A DNA stretch of 30,730 nt from Pseudomonadota bacterium. GTDB lineage: Bacteria > Pseudomonadota > Alphaproteobacteria > Rhizobiales > Xanthobacteraceae. Positions 1 to 8,200 of the stretch are shown piece after piece. A program made the position numbers and the translations under genes. Each line of letters starts with the position of its first letter. Positions within the stretch are counted from its first letter, which is position 1. The notes beneath the pieces were generated by a model. It made no database searches. It was not told the DNA's origin and was given only the letters and a program-made list of their open reading frames with translations. The stretch is taken from the NCBI GenBank assembly GCA_023422775.1, contig JAFAGM010000010.1, positions 1-30,730 on the forward strand. Direction: 5' to 3'.

Positions 1-1147
1 CGCTGACGCCCTTCACCGCCGCCTGCATGCGCTTGATGTAGCCGCCGTGATCGGCGCCGAACACGTCGATCATGTCGAGGAAGCCGCGATCGATCTTGTT
101 CTTGTGATAGGCGATGTCGGAGGCGAAGTACGTGTAGCCGCCGTCCGACTTGATCAGCGGACGATCGACGTCGTCGCCATAGGCGGTGGCGCGGAACAGC
201 GTCTGGATCCGATCCTCGTAGTCCTCGACCGGCTTGCCTTTCGGCGGCGGCAGGCGGCCTTCGTAGATATCGCCCTTGGAACGCAGGAAATCGATGGTCT
301 CGGAGACCTTGTTGTTGCCGGTCTCGATCAGCGACCGCTCCGAGAAAAACACATCGTGCTTGATGTTCAGCGCCGCGAGATCGCCCTTGATCATGTCCAT
401 CATCATGGCGATGGATTTGTTGCGGACGATCGGCAGCCACGCGCTTTCAGCCATCGCCTTGAGCTTGTCGCCATGCTCGGCGGCAAGCGCCTGGCCGACC
501 GGCACGAGATAGTCGCCGGGATACAGGCCTTCCGGAATCTCGCCGATATCCTCGCCGAGCGCCTCGCGGTAGCGCAGGAACGCCGAGCGCGCGAGCACGT
601 CGACCTGGGCACCGGCATCGTTGATGTAATATTCGCGGGTGACGTCGAACCCTGCAAACTGCAGCAGGCTGCCCAGCGCGTCGCCGAACACCGCGCCGCG
701 GCAATGGCCGACATGCATTGGCCCGGTCGGATTGGCCGAGACATACTCGACATTGACCTTGGCGCCCCGGCCGATGGCACTTTTGCCGTAGGACACGCTT
801 TCGCGCAGCACGGTGCGCAATTCGTCGACCCAGACCCCGGGCTTGAGGGCGAGGTTGATGAAGCCGGGGCCTGCGACGTCGACGGAGGCGACCAGATCGT
901 CAGCGCGCAGCCTTTCGGCGATCTTCTCGGCAAGATCCCGCGGCTTCACCTTCGCGTCCCTGGCGAGCACCATCGCGGCGTTCGTCGCCATGTCGCCATG
1001 GCTCGCATCGCGCGGCGGCTCGACCACGACGCGGGAGAAATCGATGCCGGCGGGCCATTGGCCTTCGGCCGCCAGGCCCGCGCAGATAGCATGCACGCGC
1101 GCGAGCACATCGGCAAACAGGTGTTGTGAAGCTGACTTGTCGGACAT
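1..1147 (-). CDS. argS: Arginyl-tRNA synthetase (3' part lost at window edge)
   Basis: Charges tRNA-Arg with arginine in the cytoplasm. The leftward reading frame starts at the ATG whose first base is 1147 (MSDKSASQHLFADVL) and stays open to the left edge, giving about 382 residues; the anticodon-binding C-terminus lies outside. The N-terminal Add-1-type domain is followed by VEYVSANPTGPMHVGHCRG, the class I HIGH-type signature (here HVGH), and then by YYINDAGAQ and FGADHGGYIKRM, all typical of ArgRS. The gene starts 9 bases after the dgt stop codon, so the two are probably cotranscribed. A long rightward open frame over the same bases is an antisense shadow. Family assignment is secure. Confidence 0.96.
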   Translation of the reverse strand, partial: MSDKSASQHLFADVLARVHAICAGLAAEGQWPAGIDFSRVVVEPPRDASHGDMATNAAMVLARDAKVKPRDLAEKIAERLRADDLVASVDVAGPGFINLALKPGVWVDELRTVLRESVSYGKSAIGRGAKVNVEYVSANPTGPMHVGHCRGAVFGDALGSLLQFAGFDVTREYYINDAGAQVDVLARSAFLRYREALGEDIGEIPEGLYPGDYLVPVGQALAAEHGDKLKAMAESAWLPIVRNKSIAMMMDMIKGDLAALNIKHDVFFSERSLIETGNNKVSETIDFLRSKGDIYEGRLPPPKGKPVEDYEDRIQTLFRATAYGDDVDRPLIKSDGGYTYFASDIAYHKNKIDRGFLDMIDVFGADHGGYIKRMQAAVKGVS

Positions 1148-1156
1148 GGGCGCCGC

Positions 1157-2365
1157 CTAACGCAAATCCGGGGTCGAGTCAAAAAGCCTTTGGTGCTCCA
1201 TCAGGGCAAATCGGTCGGTCATCCCGGCGATGAAATTGCCGATCCGGCGCGCCCGCTCACCCTCGCTCTCGCGCTCGGTACCCTCGACCCATTCGGCCGG
1301 CAGGTCTCCGGGCGAGGCCTGGTAGCGCGCGAACAGGTCGAACAGGATCGCTTCCGCCTCGCCCATCACGCGCATCACCCGTCTGTGGCGATACATGTGC
1401 TGTTTCAGGAAAGCCTTGATCGCGGCCTCCTCCCCCGCGACTTCAGGCGGGAAAGCCACCAGCGGCTGATGGTGGCGCCGGACATCGTGGGCCGATTGCG
1501 GCTTCGCGGCTGCAAGGCGCCTGGCCGTCTCGGACATGACGCCTCCGATCATGTACGAAATCAGTTCGCGCACCAGTTCCGCGCCACGCCTGGCATCGTC
1601 GAGCGCGGGATAATGCCGGTCGATCTCCCTGATGATCGCCTCGGTGAGCGGCATCGCCTTGAGATCGTCGATGCCAAACAGGCCGGCCCGCAGGCCGTCG
1701 TCGATATCGTGGGCGTCATAGGCGATGTCGTCGGCGAAGGCTGCGACCTGCGCTTCCAGCGAGGCGTAGCTCCAGAGCTCCAGGTCGAACTTCCGGTTGA
1801 AGTCGGAAATGCCGACGGGAATGCCGCTCTCGCGGTACGGCCCGGCCGGCGCGCCGCTGCGCTCGGCCAGCGGGCCGTTGTGCTTGACGATCCCTTCGAG
1901 TGTTTCCCAGGTCAGGTTCAGCCCGTCGAATTCGGGATAACGGTGCTCCAGCGAGGTGATGACCCGCAGCGCCTGCGCGTTGTGATCGAAGCCGCCATGG
2001 GCCTTGAGGCATTTGTCGAGCGCCCGCTCGCCGGCATGGCCGAACGGGGGATGGCCGAGGTCATGGGCCAGCGCCAGCGTCTCGGTGAGATCCTCGTCGA
2101 GCCCGAGCTGACGGGCCAGCGCACGGGCGATCTGTGCGACCTCAAGCGAATGGGTCAGACGGGTGCGGTAATGATCGCCTTCGTGGAACACAAATACCTG
2201 AGTTTTGTGCTTCAGGCGGCGGAACGCGGTGGAATGGATCACCCGGTCGCAATCCCGCCGAAACGGGCTGCGGGTCTTGCTCGGCGGCTCGGCAAACAGC
2301 CTGCCCCGGCTGGAATCGGGGTCGCAGGCATATAGCGCTCGGGGGGCAGCCATTCCGACCGACAC
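1157..2365 (-). CDS. dgt: Deoxyguanosinetriphosphate triphosphohydrolase-like protein
   Basis: HD-domain dNTP triphosphohydrolase, 402 residues, which splits dGTP (or other dNTPs) to the deoxynucleoside and triphosphate and so affects nucleotide pools. The metal-binding HD set is visible: RLTHSLEVAQ (H72), AHDLGHPPFGHAGE (H101-D102, H105, H110) and ADDIAYDAHD near residue 212. FRRLKHKTQVF near residue 48 is also typical. The chosen start is GTG at 2365, with AAGGA about 10 bases upstream; an ATG four codons further in (2353) is possible. It is followed closely by argS and is divergent from erpA across a shared control region. Substrate preference cannot be read from sequence; family-level confidence is high. 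Confidence 0.93.
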   Translation of the reverse strand: MSVGMAAPRALYACDPDSSRGRLFAEPPSKTRSPFRRDCDRVIHSTAFRRLKHKTQVFVFHEGDHYRTRLTHSLEVAQIARALARQLGLDEDLTETLALAHDLGHPPFGHAGERALDKCLKAHGGFDHNAQALRVITSLEHRYPEFDGLNLTWETLEGIVKHNGPLAERSGAPAGPYRESGIPVGISDFNRKFDLELWSYASLEAQVAAFADDIAYDAHDIDDGLRAGLFGIDDLKAMPLTEAIIREIDRHYPALDDARRGAELVRELISYMIGGVMSETARRLAAAKPQSAHDVRRHHQPLVAFPPEVAGEEAAIKAFLKQHMYRHRRVMRVMGEAEAILFDLFARYQASPGDLPAEWVEGTERESEGERARRIGNFIAGMTDRFALMEHQRLFDSTPDLR

Positions 2366-2386
2366 GATTTTTTAGTCCTTATCCAT

Positions 2387-2468
2387 TTGATTCCACGGGA
2401 TTACGCACTTAACTATGTCTGACGGGCCATACCAAGTATGGCCGACCATACCAAATGAATTGGGTATG
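2387..2468. promoter_or_regulatory. erpA/dgt divergent control region with operator half-site array
   Basis: A candidate sigma-70 promoter reads toward erpA: TTGATT (2387-2392), 17 bases, TAACTA (2410-2415). Just downstream lies a cluster of half-sites: CCATAC at 2427-2432, GTATGG at 2436-2441, CCATAC at 2446-2451 and GTATGA at 2464-2469. They form nested palindromes: 2425-2443 has perfect 8-base arms around CAA, 2436-2451 has 6-base arms around CCGA, and 2447-2468 has 6-base arms plus an imperfect inner part. The first three sites are 9 to 10 bases apart, close to one helical turn. Placement over the presumed start of transcription fits repression. The regulator is unknown; the sites do not match the Irr ICE motif as I know it. 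Confidence 0.6.
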
Positions 2469-2487
2469 ACGGCCCGGAGAGCATGCC

Positions 2488-2817
2488 ATGACCACTGCCA
2501 TCACCGTCAGCGAGCGGGCCGCCCGCCGCATCGGCGAAATCCTTAAAGTCGAAGGCGACGGCGCCATGCTGCGCATCTCCGTCGAGGGCGGCGGCTGCTC
2601 CGGCTTCCAGTACAAGTTCGATGTCGACCGCGCCAAGGCCGAAGATGACCTGGTGATTGCGCGCGAGGGCGCGGTGGTGCTGGTGGATCCGGCCTCGGTG
2701 CCGTTCCTGGCCGGTTCGGAAGTTGATTTCGTCGACGATTTGATCGGCGCCTCGTTCCGGGTGGTCAACCCGAATGCGACGGCGTCATGCGGCTGCGGGA
2801 CGAGCTTTTCGATTTGA
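2488..2817 (+). CDS. erpA: A-type iron-sulfur cluster carrier/insertion protein (ErpA/IscA family)
   Basis: Small cytoplasmic carrier of 109 residues that receives and delivers Fe-S clusters to apoproteins. The three conserved ligand cysteines are present: C37 in GGGCSGFQY, and C101 and C103 in the C-terminal SCGCGTSFSI. Length matches the A-type family (about 105-120). The ATG at 2488 has GGAGA seven bases upstream. ErpA, IscA, SufA and HesB-like proteins share this fold, so erpA is the best guess rather than proved. The gene is transcribed alone, divergently from dgt, behind the half-site array at 2425-2469, and ends in front of a long hairpin at 2849-2908. Confidence 0.88.
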   Translation: MTTAITVSERAARRIGEILKVEGDGAMLRISVEGGGCSGFQYKFDVDRAKAEDDLVIAREGAVVLVDPASVPFLAGSEVDFVDDLIGASFRVVNPNATASCGCGTSFSI

Positions 2818-2848
2818 GGCGTGAGGCGAAGACGTTCGCCCCAAACAA

Positions 2849-2908
2849 GGTCGTCATACTCGCCAACAAAGCGGCCATTCGGCCGACCCGTTGGCGAGGA
2901 TGACGACC
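2849..2908. repeat. Long imperfect palindrome, repeat-type element or bidirectional terminator
   Basis: The 19-base arms 2849-2867 (GGTCGTCATACTCGCCAAC) and 2890-2908 are complementary except at one position. Inside, CGGCC (2872-2876) pairs with GGCCG (2881-2885). It lies between the convergent ends of erpA and the exported-protein gene at 2958-3392. There is no clear T-run, so it resembles a dispersed intergenic palindrome more than a classic intrinsic terminator, though it could end transcripts from both sides. Confidence 0.65.
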
Positions 2909-2957
2909 GAATTTGACTTCGTAGCCTCGCGCCCCTGACCGCGAGGGAAGCCGAAGA

Positions 2958-3392
2958 CTATCGCATTGTGATCGTCACGCCGCCCACTGCGGCCGACAGC
3001 TCCGCGCCCACGCGGGCTCCGCTGAGTTGCAGGATGACGCCGTTGGCGTTCTGCAACTGCGTACCTCCTGCGCCGGCGGCGATCGCACCGCCCGCACCGA
3101 CCACAGCGTAGCTGCCCGCCAGATCGCCTGGCCTTTGCAGGTTCAATGCCTTGCCCACAAACTTGCTGGTGGATGCACCGATCGAAAGGCCCACGCTCAT
3201 TCCCGAAACCGTGAAGGGATATCTCCTGCCGCGAAAAGTCAGTACCCCCTGCCCACCGCCGACATCGACGATAAATCCGCCCTTGGTGAATACGACACTC
3301 ACCGTGCCGGTATCAGCAAAGCTTGCCCCTGCGAAACCCGTCAGCAGCAAGAGAGATACGGCAGCGGTCTGAATCATCCTGTGGATTTTCAT
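2958..3392 (-). CDS. Small exported Gly-rich protein of unknown function
   Basis: The product has 144 residues. Residues 1-26 form a clear Sec signal peptide: basic start MKIHR, hydrophobic AAVSLLLLTGFAGA, cleavage near SFA|DTG. The mature part is rich in glycine and short beta-like segments (VSVVFTKGGFIVDVGGGQG, YPFTVSGMSVGLSIGAS, DLAGSYAVVGAGGA), suggesting a small periplasmic or outer-membrane-associated beta protein. I do not recognise a named family; small exported DUF992-like proteins have a similar feel but this is not an assignment. The ATG at 3392 has a strong GGGAGG site five bases upstream. A FixK/FNR-type box centred about 60 bases upstream of the start suggests induction under low oxygen. 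Confidence 0.75.
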   Translation of the reverse strand: MKIHRMIQTAAVSLLLLTGFAGASFADTGTVSVVFTKGGFIVDVGGGQGVLTFRGRRYPFTVSGMSVGLSIGASTSKFVGKALNLQRPGDLAGSYAVVGAGGAIAAGAGGTQLQNANGVILQLSGARVGAELSAAVGGVTITMR

Positions 3393-3444
3393 GGCGCCCT
3401 CCCAACGTGTGGTTTCACCACCGCATGCGAGGCGAATGGCTCTA

Positions 3445-3458
3445 TTGATCTATGTCAA
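3445..3458 (-). promoter_or_regulatory. FixK/FNR-type box upstream of the exported protein gene
   Basis: On the minus strand the bases read TTGACATAGATCAA, fitting the FixK/FNR pattern TTGA-N6-TCAA. The centre (3451.5) is about 60 bases upstream of the start codon at 3392. If the protein sits at -41.5, as at class II FNR/FixK promoters, transcription would begin near 3410 and leave an 18-base leader holding the GGGAGG site. No good -10 hexamer is visible at the matching place. The identical 14-mer occurs at 21339-21352. Confidence 0.62.
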
Positions 3459-3609
3459 TGGAGTATACGCCTAAGGTGCTCGTCCGGACTGCATGTTGTG
3501 AGCTGCGGCGGCTTGCATCGCCATCTTCCCTGGCAGGTCGCTCCAAAAATGCCGCACATGACGTTAGAGCTATCGAGCCGACCTGCCGAACAAGCTCCCA
3601 GCGATCCGC

Positions 3610-3693
3610 GCCGAACAAAGCCCGTGCGTTGCAGTGCGCGATCTGCGCGGCGATCCCTAACGGCAGTTCTTGCTCCTCGCTACGATGCGACGC
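3610..3693 (-). pseudogene. Remnant of an amidohydrolase C-terminus
   Basis: The minus strand encodes LPLGIAAQIAHCNARALFG, nearly identical to LPPNTAAQIAHGNARALFG at the C-terminus of the amidohydrolase at 4374-5261. At DNA level 3609-3652 matches 4385-4428 at about 40 of 44 bases, in the same orientation. Weaker similarity continues to about 3693, then stops where the higBA promoter begins. No usable gene remains: the frame runs on past the original end into unrelated sequence. I read it as the scar of a second amidohydrolase copy or of a partial duplication. The rest of 3393-3754 holds the FixK-like box and the higBA promoter, and otherwise nothing I recognise. Confidence 0.6.
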
Positions 3694-3705
3694 TGCCCTG
3701 GCATC

Positions 3706-3750
3706 TTGAACGGTGACCCATCGAGTGGTACATTGACCCATACTGGGGTC
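3706..3750 (+). promoter_or_regulatory. higBA promoter and candidate operator
   Basis: TTGAAC (3706-3711) and TACATT (3729-3734) are 17 bases apart, a plausible sigma-70 promoter. Just downstream, GACCC (3735-3739) and GGGTC (3746-3750) form a 16-base inverted repeat over the presumed start of transcription. This is where an autoregulating HigA antitoxin would be expected to bind. The element ends five bases before the toxin start codon at 3755. Confidence 0.55.
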
Positions 3751-3754
3751 GGGA

Positions 3755-4051
3755 ATGATCGTTAATTTCCGGGATGACTGGCTGCGCGCCTTCTTCGTGG
3801 ATGACATCCGTTCGCGTAATATTCCACCGGACCTCGAAGGCAGGGTATTCCGTAAGCTTCAGATGATCGACGACGCCACTACCGATCGCGACTTGCGTGT
3901 TCCCCCGAGCAATCATTTCGAAAAATTGCGCGGCAAACTGGCGGATTTTCATTCGATCCGTGTCAATCAGCAATGGCGGCTCATTTTCAGATGGGACGGC
4001 GACCGGGGCGAAGCAACGAACGTCTATCTCGACGACCACAGTTACAAGTGA
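3755..4051 (+). CDS. higB: HigB-type toxin (RelE/ParE superfamily)
   Basis: Probable ribosome-dependent mRNA interferase toxin of 98 residues. The family layout is clear: the start MIVNFRDDWLRAFF, a helical middle VFRKLQMIDDA, then HFEKLRGKLADFHSIRV and QQWRLIFRWDGDRGEATNVYLDDH, matching the HigB plasmid-maintenance 'killer' pattern. The toxin gene comes first, as is usual for higBA and unlike most other type II pairs. Its stop at 4051 is 8 bases before the antitoxin start. The ribosome site is weak (GGGA immediately upstream of ATG). Toxicity itself is inferred. Confidence 0.9.
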   Translation: MIVNFRDDWLRAFFVDDIRSRNIPPDLEGRVFRKLQMIDDATTDRDLRVPPSNHFEKLRGKLADFHSIRVNQQWRLIFRWDGDRGEATNVYLDDHSYK

Positions 4052-4059
4052 GGTGAACG

Positions 4060-4368
4060 GTGCTCACGACGAAACGCAAGCCGGCGAGCGTCGGCGAAAT
4101 TCTGATTGAGGAATTCATGGAGCCGATGGCATTGACCCAAGGCGCCTTGGCCAAGGCTATGGGCGTGCAGCGCAAGCACGTCAACGAACTGTGCAACAAC
4201 CGCCGGGCCGTGACCGCACCGACAGCGCTTATCCTTGCCCGGGTTTTCGGTAACAGTGCCGACTTCTGGCTGAACGTGCAGCGCCGAAGTGATTTGTGGG
4301 AAGCAATGCACTCGCCGCGCGAGCTTGAGCGGATCAAACGTGCACGTCGGCTTGTCTCGGCCGCGTAG
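4060..4368 (+). CDS. higA: HigA-type antitoxin, XRE helix-turn-helix protein
   Basis: Antitoxin and autorepressor partner of HigB, 102 residues. It shows the HigA pattern PASVGEILIEEFMEPMALTQ followed by the helix-turn-helix TQGALAKAMGVQRKHVNELC (about residues 27-46), then the conserved ARVFGNSADFWLNVQRRSDLW. Start is GTG at 4060, preceded by GAGGTG overlapping the higB stop codon, so translation is likely coupled. It ends only 5 bases from the convergent amidohydrolase stop, consistent with the module having been placed directly against that gene's 3' end. Confidence 0.92.
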   Translation: MLTTKRKPASVGEILIEEFMEPMALTQGALAKAMGVQRKHVNELCNNRRAVTAPTALILARVFGNSADFWLNVQRRSDLWEAMHSPRELERIKRARRLVSAA

Positions 4369-4373
4369 CCGAG

Positions 4374-5261
4374 CTACGGCCCCACGCCGAACAACGCTCG
4401 CGCGTTGCCGTGCGCGATCTGCGCGGCGGTGTTCGGCGGCAACTGCGCCAGCCAGGCGCGATAGCCGGCCATGATCTCGCCGTAGCTTTCCCAGCGCTGG
4501 TTGATCCAGGTGTCGGAGCCGAGCAGGAAGCGATCGGGATAGCGATCGAACAGCGCGCGCCATTCGGCCGTCAGCTTTCCGCCGCCTTCGGTAATGCCGC
4601 TGCGGTAGGACAGTTCGCCCCAGAGCTTTGGATATTTTGCCAGCATCTCCGCGACGCGATCGGTCGAGAGCCCGAAACCTGTGTGGGCCCAGATGATGCG
4701 GGCGCGCGGGTTGTGGCGCATCAGGATTTCGACGGCCGCGTCATCGGCATGGGCGTGTAGATAGAGATCGTGCTCAACCGCGAAGTCGACGGTCTTCTTC
4801 ACCCACTCGCCCTCGGCAGCCTTGCCCGAAATGTGAAACTCGCCGATGCCGCGGTAATAGCCGCGCTTGAACTCGTCCTGCACCAGATCGAAAATGAACG
4901 GATCGCCGAACCAGGTCTGGATGTCGGCGCGCACGCGATATGGCCGGATGAAGGGAATGATCTGCAGCCCAGGCGGCCTCGCCTCCATCAGCGCATGCGT
5001 TCCGGTATTCGGGCGGCTGGTGGCCAGGATGCCCGTGACGCGGTTCTTCCTGAACAGCGCCAGAACCTCGTCGACGCTGTAGAGGGGCTTCGGCTCCCAA
5101 TTGTAGTGCATGTGCGCATCGAAGATCTCGATCGGCTCGTCGGCCCTGACCCGATCGGCCGCGCCCACAGCGCAGACGAATGCGACCAGGACGGCGACGC
5201 CTCGCCAGGCGGACACGATCCCGCGCCCGGCGATCTCGATCCCGCGTCCGGTGCTCATCAT
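4374..5261 (-). CDS. Exported amidohydrolase (metal-dependent hydrolase, Amidohydro_2 type)
   Basis: Metal-dependent TIM-barrel hydrolase of 295 residues; substrate unknown. Metal and catalytic residues fit the superfamily: DAHMHYN (H50, H52), LHAHADD (H169, H171), IIWAHTGFG (H193) and LLGSDTWIN (D250). An N-terminal hydrophobic stretch (about 20-36) ending VRADE suggests a signal peptide cleaved near residue 40, so the enzyme probably works in the periplasm. Its ATG overlaps the stop of the RND pump gene in an ATGA arrangement, so it is translationally coupled to the pump operon. A second ATG follows immediately. Part of its 3' end is duplicated at 3609-3652 beyond the higBA module. The superfamily is clear, the reaction is not. 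Confidence 0.85.
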   Translation of the reverse strand: MMSTGRGIEIAGRGIVSAWRGVAVLVAFVCAVGAADRVRADEPIEIFDAHMHYNWEPKPLYSVDEVLALFRKNRVTGILATSRPNTGTHALMEARPPGLQIIPFIRPYRVRADIQTWFGDPFIFDLVQDEFKRGYYRGIGEFHISGKAAEGEWVKKTVDFAVEHDLYLHAHADDAAVEILMRHNPRARIIWAHTGFGLSTDRVAEMLAKYPKLWGELSYRSGITEGGGKLTAEWRALFDRYPDRFLLGSDTWINQRWESYGEIMAGYRAWLAQLPPNTAAQIAHGNARALFGVGP

Positions 5262-8200
5262 TCGGCCGCGACGACGTGAGACCGCTTGCCCTCGCCGGTC
5301 TCTTCCAGTTGCGGTTCGAGCTTGCGCTTCAGTCGGCGGTCGATGCGGTCGAGATAGATGTAGACGACCGGCGTGATGTAGAGCGTCAGCAATTGCGACA
5401 GGCAGAGACCGCCGACCACGGCAACGCCGAGCGGTTGCCGCAACTCGGCGCCCGCACCCGCGCCGAGCGCGATCGGCAGCGTGCCGAAGATTGCGGCGAA
5501 CGTCGTCATCATGATCGGGCGGAAGCGCAGCAGCGCCGCTTCGCGAATGGCATGCTCCGCGCTCAGGCCGACGCGGCGACGCTCCAGCGCAAAGTCCACC
5601 ATCATGATGGCGTTCTTCTTGACGATGCCGACCAGCATCACGATGCCGATCATCGCGATGACGGACATTTCCATCCCGAACAGCATCAAGGTCAAAATCG
5701 CGCCGATACCGGCCGATGGCAGACCCGAGATGATGGTGATGGGGTGGATGAAGCTCTCGTAGAGAATGCCGAGAATGACAAAGGCGGCGAACACGGCGGC
5801 CAGGATCAGGACGCCTTGCCCGCGCAGCGAATCCTGGAACACCTGCGCGGTGCCCGAGAAGCCGGTGGCGATCGTCGCAGGCAGGTTCGAACTCTGCTCG
5901 AGTTCGGTGATCTTGTCGACCGCGTAACCCAGCGAATAGCCGGGCGCGAGGTTGAACGAGATCGTCACCGCCGGCTGCTGCGCCTGATGGTTGATCTGCA
6001 GCGGACCGACAGTCGGAACCAGCCTGGCCACCGCCGACAGCGGGATGGTCACGTTGTTCTGGGTCTTCATATAGAGCTTGGACAGGTCAGACGGATCGAC
6101 GCGGAACTGCGGCTGCACTTCCAGGATGATCTGGTAGTCGTTCGACGGCATGTAGATGGTGCCGACCTGACGCGAGCCATAGGCGTTGTAGAGCTGGTTG
6201 CGCACCTGATCGACGGTGACGCCGTAGACCGCGGCCTTCTCGCGGTCGACGTCGACCGTCATCTGCGGGTTCTTGATGTAGAGATCGGTGGTGACGTCGA
6301 GCAGGCCCGGCACTTTCTCGATCTTGTCGCGCATCTCGGGCGCCAGACGGTACAGCGAGTCGGTGTCACCGCTCTGCATCACATACTGGTACTGGCTCTT
6401 GGAAATCCGGCCGCCGATATTGAGGTTCTGGATCGGCTGGAAGAACGCCTGCATGCCCGGAACCTGGCGGGCCTGGGCGCGCAATCGTCCTATGATAGCG
6501 GCAAGATTGTCGCGCTCCTTCTTCGGCTTCAACGCGATGAACAGGCGCCCGTAATTGGCGGTCGCGTTCGGTCCGCCAGCGCCGACCGTGGAATTGATGT
6601 AGTCGATCGCGGGGTCGGCTCTCAGCACTTCGACCAGCGCCTGCTGCCGCTCCTTCATCGCTTCGAAGGACGTATCGGTCGCCGCTTCCGTCACGCCGAT
6701 CAGGAAACCCGTGTCTTCCTGCGGAAAGAAGCCCTTCGGCACGATCATGTAAAGGTAGACGGTGCCGCCGAGCGTTGCCAGCGTCACGATCAGCATCAGT
6801 GCCTTGCGCGCCAGCACCCAGTCGAGCGTCCACTCATAGGCGCGCAGCCAGGAATCGAACATCGCCTCGAAAACGCGAAGCACGACATTCGGCTTCTTGT
6901 TCGGGTCATGCGCCCGCAGCACCCGCGCGCACAGCATCGGCGTCAGCGTCAGCGAGACGAACCCGGACACGATGATCGCGACCGATATCGTCACCGCGAA
7001 CTCGCGGAACACGCGGCCGACGATGCCGCCCATCAGCAAGACCGGAATGAACACGGCGATCAGCGAAAAGGTGATCGAGATAATGGTAAAGCCGATCTCG
7101 CGCGCGCCCTTCAGCGCGGCCTCGAACGGCCGCATGCCGTGCTCGATATGGCGGACGATGTTTTCCAGCATGACGATGGCGTCGTCGACCACAAAGCCGA
7201 CCGACAGCGTCAGCGCCAGCAGCGTCATGTTGTTGATGGAATAGCCCAGCACGTACATCACCGCGCAGGTGCCGAGCAGGGAGATCGGAACCGCCAGCCC
7301 CGGAATGAAGGTTGCGGACGCCGAGCGCAGGAACAGGAAGATCACGAGGATGACCAGCCCGATCGCGATCAGCAGCGTCTCCTCGACGTCGGCCACCGCC
7401 TGGCGGATGGAAATCGAGCGGTCCATCAGGACATTGACCGATACCGACGGCGGGATCTGCGCCCGCAACACCGGCAGCTTGGCCAATATCCCGTCGACCA
7501 CCGCCACCGTGTTGGCGTCCGGTTGCTTCTGGATGCCGAGCACGATGGAACGGTCGGAATTCAGCCAACTCGCGACCCGTTCGTTCTCTACGCTGTCATA
7601 GATCCGCGCGACCTCGTCGAGCTTGACTGGGGAACCGTTGACGTATTTGACGACGATGTGGCGATAGTCCATCGCCTTGTCCATCTGGCCCGAGGCCAGC
7701 AGCGCCACGTCCTGTTTCGGTCCGTTCAGCGTGCCGACCGGGGTCGAGGAATTGGCGGCCGAAACCGCGGCACGGATGTCTTCGAGCGACAGCCCGCGCG
7801 CCGCAGCGGCTTCCGGGTCGGCCTGGACGCGAATGGCGAATTTCTGCGAACCGTAGACGCTGACCTGGGCGACCCCCGGAATTTGCGACAGAGTCTGGCC
7901 GATGGTGATCTCGCCATACTCGTTGACCGTCGACAGCGGCAGCGTGGACGAGTTGAGCACCACGAACAGCACGGCGAAATCGGCCGGGTTCACCTTGCGG
8001 AAACTCGGCGGGATCCTCATCTCGATCGGCAACCGGCGTTGCGCGATGGTCAGCGCGGTCTGAACGTCGAGCGCGGCCGAATCGATGTCGCGGTTGAGAT
8101 CGAACTGGATCGTGATCTGGCTGGTGCCCTGCGCGGAGATCGACGACATCGACGAGATGCCGGCGATCGTCGAGAGCTGCCGCTCGATGACGCCGGCGAC

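Noticed and set aside
47..1129. Rightward open frame of 360 codons at the left edge
   Set aside because: It is antisense to argS, whose leftward frame carries clear ArgRS motifs and is open to the window edge.
2424..2469. Irr (ICE), RirA or IscR site for the erpA operator
   Set aside because: The half-sites CCATAC/GTATGG do not match the TTTAGAA-type ICE motif or the other consensus sites as I know them, so no regulator is named.
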